A stretch of DNA of 32,322 nucleotides, taken from the NCBI GenBank assembly GCA_944383785.1, contig CALWQV010000026.1, positions 1 through 32,322 on the forward strand. The letters run 5' to 3'. The translations under genes and the position numbers were made by a program. This document shows, one piece after another, positions 25,405 to 32,188 of this stretch. The notes beneath the pieces are model-generated. The model saw nothing but the letters and a program-made list of their open reading frames with translations, searched no databases and was not told the DNA's origin. Each line of letters begins with the position of its first letter. Positions within the stretch are counted from its first letter, which is position 1. The DNA comes from an uncultured Enterocloster sp. Lineage in GTDB: Bacteria; Bacillota; Clostridia; Lachnospirales; Lachnospiraceae.

Positions 25405-26363
25405 TGCTCCTTCCCCCTTCCTTCCTCAGATTTCATCTCACCCTTCGTCTCGCCCGGACGGGGCTGCCGTCTGCGGCTCTTGCGCTCTCTGCCTTCCCGC
25501 CGTTCTTGCTCCCGGCCTTCCTGCGGCTCTTGCTCCCGGCTATCCCGCCGCTCCTGCTCCTTGCTTTCCCGCTGCTCCTGCGTATTCGCGCTCTGGTTCT
25601 CGCCCAGCTCCACCTGAGGGCTGTCCTCCTGGGGACCGTAATGGCCGTAGCGGCCGTATTTGCCCTTATCCCCTTCCTCGTCTTCCCTGGGGATCGCAGC
25701 CAGCACCGTCAAGCCCAGATACCGCTGTACATCCTCTTCCGAGCGGATGGTGTCGTTTAAGATCACCCGCAGGCAGATCACGCCGCACACCGCCATGCCG
25801 AAGAGCAGGGCGCACACCGCGCCGTTACGGCGGACGCTGGGGGAGGATGGCGACTCCGGTACGACGCCGTCCTCGATGATCTTCGGGGGAACCATCTCCA
25901 TAATATCCGCAATGTAATTGGAGGATACCTGGGCCACCTCGTCCACAATGGCCTTAGCCCTGGCCGGATCCGGATCCGCTGCCGTTATGGAAAGGATTCT
26001 GGTATCCGCCGGATTGTCCAGGGACAACTGCCCCCGGAGCCCTACATAGTCCGTGTCCAAGCCCAGGTTATCGATCACCTCCTGGAGCACCGGGCGGCTG
26101 GTCACCATCACCCGGTAGTCGTTGGTCAGCTGGCTGCCGATCTGAAGATCCGCCAGGGAGGTCAGGGTCGTCTCCTTTGACAGCATATACACCATCGCCG
26201 TGGACGAGTAGATGGGCGTCATCACAAGCTTCGTGTAGGCCACCCCCACACCGCCTCCCAGGACCAGCGCCAGAAGGATCAGCCAGATCCGCCTTCTTAA
26301 GGCCTCCAAAAGCTCCAGCAGGTCGATCTGGATTTCGTCATTCTCTTCATAGGTTTTTTCCAT
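25401..26363 (-). CDS. cpsC: Chain-length regulator CpsC (Wzz-type), with long repetitive tail
   Basis: 320 residues. A Wzz domain with an N-terminal membrane helix (about 30-50: IWLILLALVLGGGVGVAYTK), a periplasm-side domain (YSSTAMVYML, IGSQLTNDYRVMVTSRPVLQ) and a second helix (about 186-206), then a cytoplasmic tail. CpsC sets chain length and switches on CpsD through its tail. Here the tail is unusually long. It has a Tyr/Gly patch (KYGRYGHYG) and four 8-residue units between 268 and 299 (KEQERRDS, REQEPQEG, REQERREG, RERKSRRR). The gene starts 20 bp after cpsB and overlaps cpsD by 4 nt. The repeats could expand or contract. Confidence 0.93.
   Translation of the reverse strand: MEKTYEENDEIQIDLLELLEALRRRIWLILLALVLGGGVGVAYTKLVMTPIYSSTAMVYMLSKETTLTSLADLQIGSQLTNDYRVMVTSRPVLQEVIDNLGLDTDYVGLRGQLSLDNPADTRILSITAADPDPARAKAIVDEVAQVSSNYIADIMEMVPPKIIEDGVVPESPSSPSVRRNGAVCALLFGMAVCGVICLRVILNDTIRSEEDVQRYLGLTVLAAIPREDEEGDKGKYGRYGHYGPQEDSPQVELGENQSANTQEQRESKEQERRDSREQEPQEGREQERREGRERKSRRRQPRPGETKGEMKSEEGRGKEQ
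25467..25562 (-). repeat. Four degenerate 24-bp repeats in the cpsC tail
   Basis: The tail region encodes four consecutive octapeptides (residues 268-299) sharing the pattern [K/R]EQE-x3-[S/G], the last degenerate. Each unit is 24 bp, so gain or loss would keep the frame. The units are similar but not identical at DNA level, which suggests an older duplication rather than a highly active one. Confidence 0.65.
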
Positions 26364-26382
26364 GGTGTTTCATTCCTTTTTC

Positions 26383-27102
26383 TCACTGTTTTAATATCCG
26401 GTTCTCCAGAATACATCTGGGATTTTCAATCATCAAGCGGCGCAGCAGCTTCTCTCCGCCCTTTTTCTCAATCCACCTCTGGGCTTCCAAAGTTCTGGGC
26501 GGGCGGTAATCCTTCCGGTGCATATCTGTCCCCAGAAAATGCACTCTCCCTTCCAGCAGCTGCCTCCTGCACCACCTGACCTCCGGCCTAAGAAGGCCCT
26601 CCAGGCTGGTATAATTGACCTGTATGTATCCGCCGCCCCGGATCACTTCCTCCAGCCGCCCCTTTTCATAGAGACAGCCGTAGCGCTCCGCGTGGGCCAC
26701 CACCGGCAGGTAGCCCCGGAGCGCCAGCTGCCGGATCCCCCGCAGGATCGCAGTAAAGCTGTCCTCCGGCGAAAATTCCGTCAGCACATACCGGCTCCCG
26801 GCTAATGTCAGGGCCTTCCCCTGGTCCAGCCAGTCCGCCATCTCCTCAAAGTAGCGGATCTCCTGGCCCAGGCTGAACCTTACGGGAATCCTCCATAGAA
26901 GCCCCTTCTGCACAAGGTTCGCATACTTTTCCAAAAGAGAGGAAGGATCCGCCTTTCTGCTGAAATGGGGAGTAGCAATGATGTGCCGGAATCCCTGGCT
27001 TGCCGCCTCAGACGCCAAAAAAGCGGTATCCTCCCAGTCTACCGCCCCATCGTCCGTATGGGGCAGGATGTGGGAATGGATATCGATCCCGCCTTCGATC
27101 AT
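26383..27102 (-). CDS. cpsB: Capsular protein-tyrosine phosphatase CpsB (PHP family, YwqE-like)
   Basis: 239 residues. PHP-type metal-dependent phosphatase: DIHSHILPHTDDGA (H9, H11), IIATPHFS, GQEIRYF, VVAHAERYG and LGTDMHRKDYRPP carry the metal ligands in the family order. It dephosphorylates CpsD, closing the phosphorylation cycle that regulates polymer export. AAGGAGG lies 9 nt before the ATG. It is the first gene of the capsule operon, about 135 nt downstream of the predicted start site of the invertible promoter. Confidence 0.95.
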   Translation of the reverse strand: MIEGGIDIHSHILPHTDDGAVDWEDTAFLASEAASQGFRHIIATPHFSRKADPSSLLEKYANLVQKGLLWRIPVRFSLGQEIRYFEEMADWLDQGKALTLAGSRYVLTEFSPEDSFTAILRGIRQLALRGYLPVVAHAERYGCLYEKGRLEEVIRGGGYIQVNYTSLEGLLRPEVRWCRRQLLEGRVHFLGTDMHRKDYRPPRTLEAQRWIEKKGGEKLLRRLMIENPRCILENRILKQ

Positions 27103-27180
27103 CTTCTGCCGCCTCCTTGATGCTCTTTTATATACCCCAGTGCTTTTAAAACAACTTTTTATGGTTAGTCGCGAAAAAGC
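27103..27180 (-). promoter_or_regulatory. Capsule operon leader between the left recombination site and cpsB
   Basis: 78 nt that stay in place whichever way the switch lies. They contain the cpsB ribosome site (AAGGAGG) and, overlapping the left repeat, a small hairpin: GTCGC at 27168-27172 pairs with GCGAC at 27179-27183. No T-run follows, so this does not look like a terminator. Confidence 0.6.
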
Positions 27181-27201
27181 GACATAATGTATATTATGTC
27201 G
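27181..27201 (+). repeat. Left inverted repeat of the promoter switch (recombination site)
   Basis: The 20-base core GACATAATGTATATTATGTC plus a following G is present here and, exactly reverse-complemented, at 27507-27527. Internally it is two 8-bp arms (GACATAAT and ATTATGTC) around an asymmetric GTAT centre. This is the layout of tyrosine recombinase crossover sites, where the centre fixes the site's direction. Confidence 0.88.
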
Positions 27202-27244
27202 TTAATGGGATGTGGGAATTTCAAAGACCTTGTATTTGCAAGTA

Positions 27245-27273
27245 ATTCTATCACGCTATCCTTGCCTTTTCAA
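27245..27273 (-). promoter_or_regulatory. cpsB: Predicted strong sigma-A promoter for the capsule operon, inside the invertible segment
   Basis: On the minus strand TTGAAA (27268-27273), a 17-bp spacer and TAGAAT (27245-27250) each match consensus at 5 of 6 positions. An extended -10 TG precedes the -10 by one base. The start site would be near 27238, outside the left repeat but within the segment, and transcription runs towards cpsB. Confidence 0.75.
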
Positions 27274-27394
27274 GCCAAAAAGTGTAAAGAACTTCTTTTT
27301 ATACAATTCTTCCCAGAGGGAAAATTCTGTGATTTTGCGATATTTACGGCCTTTTTGTCCTTCCCCCCTTCCATTTGTTTCCAACGTTGAGGAA

Positions 27395-27423
27395 TTGTTC
27401 TAATTATCGTGATTCTTTATACT
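27395..27423 (+). promoter_or_regulatory. Possible weaker opposing promoter in the invertible segment
   Basis: On the plus strand TTGTTC (27395-27400), 17 bp, then TATACT (27418-27423): 3 of 6 and 5 of 6 matches. In the present orientation it points antisense into the recombinase gene. After inversion it would face cpsB and could give a basal level. The poor -35 makes this tentative. Confidence 0.35.
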
Positions 27424-27438
27424 TCTTCAGAAAAATAT

Positions 27439-27471
27439 AAAAAAGACATCTGCTGCCTTTCAGCCCATGTC
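27439..27471 (-). terminator. Predicted intrinsic terminator behind the recombinase gene
   Basis: On the minus strand GACAT pairs with ATGTC and GCTG with CAGC across a 2x2 internal loop; the loop is AAAGG and six T's follow. It stops transcription from the recombinase gene before it reaches the capsule promoter. It lies inside the invertible segment, so inversion removes this block. Confidence 0.65.
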
Positions 27472-27506
27472 TATCCAACTGTTTCCATATGTATTGATTC
27501 CAAAAG

Positions 27507-27527
27507 CGACATAATATACATTATGTC
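27507..27527 (-). repeat. Right inverted repeat of the promoter switch (overlaps recombinase stop codon)
   Basis: Read on the minus strand from 27527 it is identical over 21 bases to 27181-27201. The TAA stop of the recombinase gene is at 27521-27523, within the shared sequence, so inversion leaves the recombinase protein unchanged. Confidence 0.88.
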
Positions 27528-28402
27528 ATATGCGCTGCAATCCCCTTCTCCCTCTCAGCTCCAAAAGACTCGCGGCTTACCATCAATCCCAAATCCAGTT
27601 GATTTAAACAGGCCTCCATGGCGCTGATCATCGTATAGCGGCGGGTGGTTTCGATGCTGCTGTGGCCCAGGTAATCCGCCAGATGGGCCAAATCCTTCTC
27701 TTTTTCGTAATAGCACTGAGCGAACAGATGACGCAGGTTGTGGGGAAATACCTTTCCCGGGCTGACACCGGCAGCCTGGCACAGGCCCTTCATCTGCACC
27801 CATATATTTCTGCGGTCCATAGGCCGCCCATTCCGGGTGATGAAAATGCTGCCCTCTCTAATCCCCGCCTCCCGGCAATAGCTGCCCAACATAGCAGTCA
27901 GCGCAGGCGGCAGAAGGATGATCCGCACCTTGCCCTTGCTGCTGATCCGAACCATCTGCTGTCTTAAGGATTCCGCTGTAATATATTTTAGCTCGCCGAT
28001 GCGGATCCCGGTCATGGCCAGCGTCTGAAGGATGTAGAACAGGCGTTTCTTCCCGTCCTTCCACGCCTGGGATACCAGGCGGCGGTATTCCTCCCGGCTT
28101 AGCTCCTTCTCCTCCTCTCTGAAGGTCTGGCGCTGCACGCGGCAGGCCTTCACGCAGCAGTCCTCCCGCCCGATAAACCGCAAATAGCAGTTGACGGCGA
28201 TCAGCATAGAATTAACGCTGCTGATCTTATAATGCTCCACCAGATCTTCCTTGTACCGGACCACCTGTTCCAGCTTTAGCTCCCTATCTTCCATATAGCG
28301 CAGAAAATGTCCCGCGTCCCGCAAATATTTTTCCACCGTGTTTTCGCTCTTCTCCTGGCTCCGCAGATACGCCGCGAAGCTTTTCAGCTGATAAACTACC
28401 AT
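27521..28402 (-). CDS. Tyrosine recombinase (XerD-like), predicted promoter invertase
   Basis: 293 residues, typical for simple Xer-type recombinases. An N-terminal SAM-like core-binding domain (about 1-90, AAYLRSQEKSENTVEKYLRD) is followed by the catalytic domain with R134 (MTGIRIGEL), K158 in the beta-hairpin (SSKGKVR), H221 and R224 (FPHNLRHLFA), H247 (YLGHSS) and the nucleophile Y256 (TRRYTM). All six catalytic residues are present, so it should be active. AGGAGG lies about 11 nt before the ATG. Its stop is inside the right inverted repeat. This physical link makes it the obvious enzyme for the adjacent switch. It is less likely to be a chromosome dimer resolvase, because those are not embedded in inverted repeats. 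It may be co-transcribed with traX 73 bp upstream. Confidence 0.93.
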   Translation of the reverse strand: MVVYQLKSFAAYLRSQEKSENTVEKYLRDAGHFLRYMEDRELKLEQVVRYKEDLVEHYKISSVNSMLIAVNCYLRFIGREDCCVKACRVQRQTFREEEKELSREEYRRLVSQAWKDGKKRLFYILQTLAMTGIRIGELKYITAESLRQQMVRISSKGKVRIILLPPALTAMLGSYCREAGIREGSIFITRNGRPMDRRNIWVQMKGLCQAAGVSPGKVFPHNLRHLFAQCYYEKEKDLAHLADYLGHSSIETTRRYTMISAMEACLNQLDLGLMVSRESFGAEREKGIAAHMT

Positions 28403-28475
28403 TGATTATTCTGCCTCCTGACTGCTATCCTGTACCTGTAATTCTGTCAATTCTCTGTCTCTAGTATGTCCAAAT

Positions 28476-29222
28476 TCACGTCAATAACCGGCCTGCCAGC
28501 GCCAAAACCGCCAGATGAACCGGATAATACCAATAGAAAAAAGCGGGGCAGGGATGTTTTCCCCTTGTCCCGTCGTATAAGCTTAAAAAAATCAGGGCCA
28601 GGCAGGTTCCCGCCAGCACATCTGACCCTACAAACATTAAAAAGATGGCAAAAGCCCCTGCCAGCTGCAGCGGCCTGCTGTCCCTGGCCCAGTAAAACCA
28701 AGCGATCAAAAGGATTCCCATCCCACCGTAATCCGTCCCCAGGGCCCGGCAGAAGATTCCCCCAAGAAAGGCCGTCCCCGCCAGGGCCAGCGTCCAAAGC
28801 AGCAGCCAGTCCCCTTCCGTCCCTCTGCCGCCGCGCCTTAAGATTAATCCCGTCAGCCCTTCTGCCAGCCACAGCGCCCCCAGGCCGGCAGCCAAGGTCC
28901 AGAATACATTCTGCCGCTCCGGGTCTGCCCATCTCCCCCACAGAGCCAAATCGTATGGGATCTCTGAAACAGCGGCCAGCAAAAGAAGCCTCCCCAGATA
29001 CCGCTTCCGGCTGCGGGTATAGATGAAGCCTTCCGTCAAAAGGAAGGCGAAGATGACAAAGGCCGGACGCCCCGCCTGGTTCAGCCACCAGCCAGGGCCT
29101 TCCCCCAAAAGAGGCTTAAGGGCAAGCCCTATATGGCTCAGAGTCATGGAACAGACGCCGATCCATTTTAAGGCTGTGCCGCTTATGCCCCAGCTCTTAG
29201 ATTTCAAAACTTCCCGCCACAT
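28476..29222 (-). CDS. TraX-like polytopic membrane protein
   Basis: 248 residues with about eight membrane helices. The start region WGISGTALKWIGVCSMTLSH and the following GRPAFVIFAFLLTEGFIYTRSRKRYLGRL match the TraX family. That family was named after a factor acetylating F pilin but is widespread in Firmicutes outside conjugation. The C-terminal FFYWYYPVHLAVL is also typical. The actual substrate in these bacteria is unknown. The start overlaps the nitroreductase end by 26 nt; AAGGGA is close upstream of the ATG. It is GC-rich. No conjugation genes are nearby, so the name should not be read as a transfer function. Confidence 0.85.
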   Translation of the reverse strand: MWREVLKSKSWGISGTALKWIGVCSMTLSHIGLALKPLLGEGPGWWLNQAGRPAFVIFAFLLTEGFIYTRSRKRYLGRLLLLAAVSEIPYDLALWGRWADPERQNVFWTLAAGLGALWLAEGLTGLILRRGGRGTEGDWLLLWTLALAGTAFLGGIFCRALGTDYGGMGILLIAWFYWARDSRPLQLAGAFAIFLMFVGSDVLAGTCLALIFLSLYDGTRGKHPCPAFFYWYYPVHLAVLALAGRLLT

Positions 29223-30057
29223 AAGTCCCTTCCGGAAGTCCCAGATCCTTCTTCTCGGGCTGCAGATTCCAGGTTCCGTGAAGGCCGCTCTGGCGGGTCA
29301 TCACCATGGCAAAGTGATGCATCACGATTCCCGTATTCAGTCCCTCATTCTCCTGGGTGGTCATCTCATCCTTCAGAATCACCAGGTAGATCTGATGTCC
29401 GTCCATGATGAAACGGAAGGGCTGGCGGTTCAAGGCCGTAGGCGCGCAGCAGGCCGCGATCAGCGCCCGGTAAAGGTTGGAGTTTCGGGGCCAGAGGTCG
29501 ATCTGGGAGGGCTGTCCCCATGCGCCTTCGTAAACCGCATCCTCAATGTAAAGCTTAGGTGCAATCAGGCCGGAACGCTGTTTTAAATGAATATTGGAGG
29601 GGCTCTTAATATCAATCCGCAGGGTACCCAGCTCCGGCTTCTCATAACCGTAGGCGATCAGGGCCGCCGGCTGCTTATCCGAAATAATCCCCAGCTGCTC
29701 CTTAAGCTTTTCCCCGTCTAAAATGGTGATCCAGCAGGAGCCAAGTCCCAGCTCCACCAGCTTTAATACCATGTCCTCCCCTGCGAAACCGGCGTTCTCC
29801 AGGCAGTGCTCCTTCTCCTCCGTCAGCAAGACCATGTAGCAGGGAGCTTCCACCATAAAGCCGTGATATCCCGCGCAGCCGGAAAGCTGCTCTAAAATAT
29901 CCCCGTCGAAGAAACGCCACTCCACCGCCGTCCCCGGCGTCAGACATTCACAGTGCTTCCCGTAATCCTCGATTTCCTGGCGGATCTTGTCCGGAATCTT
30001 CTTATTTCCAAAGGACCGCACTGATTTTCTCGCAACCGCAAGATCGTAATAGTTCAT
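29197..30057 (-). CDS. Nitroreductase family protein
   Basis: 286 residues. FMN-dependent nitroreductase fold: the start MNYYDLAVARKSVRSFGNKKI contains the R-x-S-V-R-x-F FMN-binding motif. GFAGEDMVLKLVELGLGSCWI is the family's second motif. A second related half follows, with CCAPTALNRQPFRF at about residue 220. The frame can be read from an ATG at 30114, but that codon lies in the promoter's -10 box. AAAGGA at 8 nt before the ATG at 30057 settles the start. It reduces nitro compounds, quinones or flavin-like substrates with NAD(P)H; the natural substrate is not evident. traX follows with an overlap. Confidence 0.9.
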   Translation of the reverse strand: MNYYDLAVARKSVRSFGNKKIPDKIRQEIEDYGKHCECLTPGTAVEWRFFDGDILEQLSGCAGYHGFMVEAPCYMVLLTEEKEHCLENAGFAGEDMVLKLVELGLGSCWITILDGEKLKEQLGIISDKQPAALIAYGYEKPELGTLRIDIKSPSNIHLKQRSGLIAPKLYIEDAVYEGAWGQPSQIDLWPRNSNLYRALIAACCAPTALNRQPFRFIMDGHQIYLVILKDEMTTQENEGLNTGIVMHHFAMVMTRQSGLHGTWNLQPEKKDLGLPEGTYVAGSFEI

Positions 30058-30113
30058 GTACACCATCCTTTCCCTATGATAAATGCTTAAGTCGTCAAAC
30101 ATTTTATAGCTCA

Positions 30114-30142
30114 ATTTTAGTAAATTCGGACAAAAGAGTCAA
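30114..30142 (-). promoter_or_regulatory. Promoter of the nitroreductase-traX (possibly recombinase) unit
   Basis: TTGACT (30137-30142), 17-bp spacer, TAAAAT (30114-30119) on the minus strand, 5 of 6 matches in each box. The start site would be near 30107, about 50 nt before the nitroreductase ATG. Confidence 0.75.
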
Positions 30143-30151
30143 GTGTATTCC

Positions 30152-30188
30152 AAAAAAATATTCCGGCAGCCAAGAAAGCCGCCGGAAT
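30152..30188 (-). terminator. leuA: Intrinsic terminator of leuA
   Basis: An 11-bp stem (with one G-T pair) between 30160-30170 and 30178-30188 has a 7-nt loop. On the minus strand it is followed by A and seven T's. It lies about 27 nt after the leuA stop codon and separates leuA from the nitroreductase promoter. Confidence 0.92.
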
Positions 30189-30214
30189 CATCCGCATCCT
30201 GAAACTTATATTTT

Positions 30215-31882
30215 TTAATAGAACAGCCGGTTCACCGCGCTGAAAATACCGCGGATGGACGCTCTGGTAATATTGGAGCTGACGCCTACGCCGTAGGTGA
30301 CGCGGCCGCTGGCCTGATCCATCAGATGGATATAGGAGGCCGCCTGTGCGCCGGAGCCTGCGGTCAGGGCGTGCTCGCTGTAGTCCAGAACCTTGATCTG
30401 GATTCCAAGGGCTTCCTCCATGCCTCTCTGAACCGCATCGATGGGGCCGTTTCCAACGCCATCAAATTTCTTCTCAACTCCATGATCCGTATAGATAACA
30501 TGGGCCAGGGTAGCGAACTCGCCGTCTCCTGTCTCCGTATCGGTGATACGGCACTTGCGGAAATGAAGGGGCTCCTTCCGGTCCAGATAGTTCTTGCGGA
30601 ACTCTTCCATGATCTGCTCCGGAGCCACCTCGCCCTGTTTTTCGGCAATTTTCTGAATCACATCCGCGAACTCCTTGTGCATGCCCTTTGGCAGACGGAA
30701 TCCGTAGAAGGTATCCATCACAAAGGCTACGCCGCCCTTTCCGGACTGGCTGTTGATCCGCACCACGGGCTCGTACTTGCGGCCGATATCCGCCGGGTCG
30801 ATGGGCAGATAGGGAACCTCCCAGTACTGGCTGTTCCGCTCCTGGAGCGCGTGCATCCCCTTGTTGATGGCGTCCTGATGTGAACCGGAAAAGGCAGTAA
30901 ACACCAGCTTTCCGGCATAAGGATGTCTGGGTGGAATCTCCATCTTGGTGCAGCGCTCGTAAACCTCCGCGATCTCCTTTACATCCTCAATATTCAGCTT
31001 CGGGTCAATGCCCTGGGAGAACATATTGTAGGCGATGTTCAGCACATCCACATTTCCGGTGCGCTCGCCGTTTCCAAAGAGGGTTCCCTCCACCCGGTCG
31101 GCTCCGGCCAAAAGCGCCAGCTCTGTAGCGGCCACGCCCTCGCCCCGGTCATTGTGAGGATGAACACTTAAGATAATGCTCTCGCGGTTCTTAAAGTGGG
31201 TGTTCATCCACTCGATCTGATCCGCGTATACATTCGGCGTGGTCATCTCCACCGTAGAGGGCAGGTTGATAATAATCGGGTTCTCCTTGGTGGCCCCCCA
31301 GGTTTCCTGCACCGCAGTACAGATGTCCAGAGCAAAATCCAGCTCTGTACCGGTAAAGCTCTCCGGCGAATACTCCAGGCGAACCTTTACATCGCTCTCC
31401 GCCGCATAGCGCTGAACCAGCTTGGTTCCAACGATGGCGATGTCCTTGATCTCTTCCCGGTCTTTATGGAATACCACATCCCGCTGAAGGGTGGATGTGG
31501 AATTATAAATATGTACAATGGCGCTCTTTAAGCCCTTAATCGCTTCAAAGGTTCTCTTGATCAAATGCTCCCTGCACTGAACCAGTACCTGAACCTCTAC
31601 GTCGTCGGGAATCAGCTTCCGCTCGATTAAGGTTCTCAGGAAGTCAAACTCAATCTGAGAGGCAGCAGGGAATCCCACTTCGATCTCCTTAAAACCCAGT
31701 TTCACCAGAAGATTGAACATCTCAACCTTCTCCTCCACCACCATGGGCTCTACCAGCGCCTGGTTTCCATCACGCAAGTCCACGCTGCACCAGATGGGAG
31801 CCTTCTGAATTTCCTGATCCGGCCAGGTTCTCTCCGGAAAATCCACAACGGGAACACGCTTATATCTCTGATAATTTAACAT
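30215..31882 (-). CDS. leuA: 2-isopropylmalate synthase
   Basis: 555 residues, the long LeuA form. The catalytic TIM barrel has SVDLRDGNQALVEPM, FKEIEVGFPAAS, HPHNDRGEGVAATELALLAGADRVEGTLFGNGERTGN-type motifs with the metal-binding His pair. The C-terminal LeuA dimer/allosteric domain follows (from about 430) and binds leucine for feedback inhibition. It condenses acetyl-CoA with 2-oxoisovalerate, the first committed step of leucine synthesis. The frame extends to 31903; I choose 31882 because GGAGG lies 7-8 nt before that ATG. It is a stand-alone gene with its own promoter, leader and terminator. Confidence 0.97.
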   Translation of the reverse strand: MLNYQRYKRVPVVDFPERTWPDQEIQKAPIWCSVDLRDGNQALVEPMVVEEKVEMFNLLVKLGFKEIEVGFPAASQIEFDFLRTLIERKLIPDDVEVQVLVQCREHLIKRTFEAIKGLKSAIVHIYNSTSTLQRDVVFHKDREEIKDIAIVGTKLVQRYAAESDVKVRLEYSPESFTGTELDFALDICTAVQETWGATKENPIIINLPSTVEMTTPNVYADQIEWMNTHFKNRESIILSVHPHNDRGEGVAATELALLAGADRVEGTLFGNGERTGNVDVLNIAYNMFSQGIDPKLNIEDVKEIAEVYERCTKMEIPPRHPYAGKLVFTAFSGSHQDAINKGMHALQERNSQYWEVPYLPIDPADIGRKYEPVVRINSQSGKGGVAFVMDTFYGFRLPKGMHKEFADVIQKIAEKQGEVAPEQIMEEFRKNYLDRKEPLHFRKCRITDTETGDGEFATLAHVIYTDHGVEKKFDGVGNGPIDAVQRGMEEALGIQIKVLDYSEHALTAGSGAQAASYIHLMDQASGRVTYGVGVSSNITRASIRGIFSAVNRLFY

Positions 31883-31911
31883 ATCTTTTCCTCCATTCAT
31901 CATTCATATTT

Positions 31912-31987
31912 CCGCCCCTCGGACGGTTACGACTCCATGTAGTTTATCTTCGCTTCTGCTTTTCTTGATCGTCCTCAGCCCAGGACG
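31912..31987 (-). promoter_or_regulatory. leuA: Hairpins in the leuA leader (possible attenuation structure)
   Basis: On the minus strand a first hairpin (31970-31987) pairs CGTCCT with AGGACG around GGGCTG, whose loop holds the leader peptide's stop codon. A second hairpin (31912-31926) pairs CCGTCC with GGGCGG. The GGACG arm of the first could instead pair with CGTCC of the second, so alternative folds are possible. No T-run follows the second hairpin, so any effect is not simple intrinsic termination. Confidence 0.45.
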
Positions 31988-32064
31988 GGCAGTCGCTCCA
32001 CTACGCCGTAATGTCTGACGATGAACAGAACTACCTTTAATGGTTCAGCCCCATCTTTCATCAT
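31975..32064 (-). CDS. Possible leuA leader peptide rich in Leu and Val
   Basis: A 29-codon frame in the 220-nt leuA leader begins with two ATG codons. From codon 9 it reads LKVVLFIVRHYGVVERLPVL, so about half the residues there are Leu, Val or Ile, and a TGA lies in a hairpin loop. This is what a branched-chain amino acid attenuator peptide would look like. The ribosome site (AAAGGA) sits too close to the ATGs, which weakens the case. Confidence 0.45.
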   Translation of the reverse strand: MMKDGAEPLKVVLFIVRHYGVVERLPVLG

Positions 32065-32108
32065 TCCTTTTCTTTAATTTCTGCTTTAGGTCTTAGTGCG
32101 TAATGTTT

Positions 32109-32137
32109 ATTATATCACAGGGCCTTTCATCAGGCAA
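32109..32137 (-). promoter_or_regulatory. leuA: leuA promoter
   Basis: TTGCCT (32132-32137), 17-bp spacer and a perfect TATAAT (32109-32114) on the minus strand. The start site would be near 32102, giving a leader of about 220 nt before the leuA ATG. Confidence 0.8.
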
Positions 32138-32188
32138 GAAAAAGGCTTTCTTCCCGGTATTCCCAATAGTTATGGGAGCTATATCTTC

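Larger units (their letters stand above)
27181..27527. other. Invertible promoter segment (phase-variation switch) controlling the capsule operon
   Basis: 305 bp (27202-27506) lie between two exactly inverted 21-bp repeats. The segment directly adjoins a tyrosine recombinase gene on one side and the first capsule gene on the other. It contains a strong promoter facing cpsB, a terminator behind the recombinase gene and a weaker opposing promoter. It holds no convincing gene; the short plus-strand frames inside have no ribosome sites and are not proteins I believe. The orientation shown is predicted ON. Inversion would turn the strong promoter towards the recombinase gene, antisense to it. Phase variation by tyrosine recombinases of this kind is known for Bacteroides capsules (Mpi) and Clostridioides difficile surface genes (RecV). 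Confidence 0.85.

Noticed and set aside
27196-27224. Second capsule promoter with TTGAAA at 27219-27224 and a -10 in the left repeat.
   Set aside because: The spacing to TAATAT is 22 bp, too long for a normal promoter.
27181-27527. The two near-palindromes could be operators of a dimeric regulator rather than recombination sites.
   Set aside because: The copies match exactly only when one is reversed, including the asymmetric centre, and one is fused to a recombinase gene. An operator pair need not be reversed. The alternative is not fully excluded.
28403-28475. Perfect TTGACA upstream of the recombinase gene as its own promoter.
   Set aside because: The -10 at 17 bp is poor (TAGCAG), and the start site would fall on the ribosome site, leaving no room for initiation.
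28447-29088. Minus-strand frame of 213 codons overlapping the TraX-like gene.
   Set aside because: It is a Gly/Arg-rich shadow frame of the TraX-like gene, which has clear membrane helices and family motifs.
31904-32102. T-box riboswitch before leuA.
   Set aside because: No GGGTGGNACCGCG-like T-box on the minus strand and no matching terminator.
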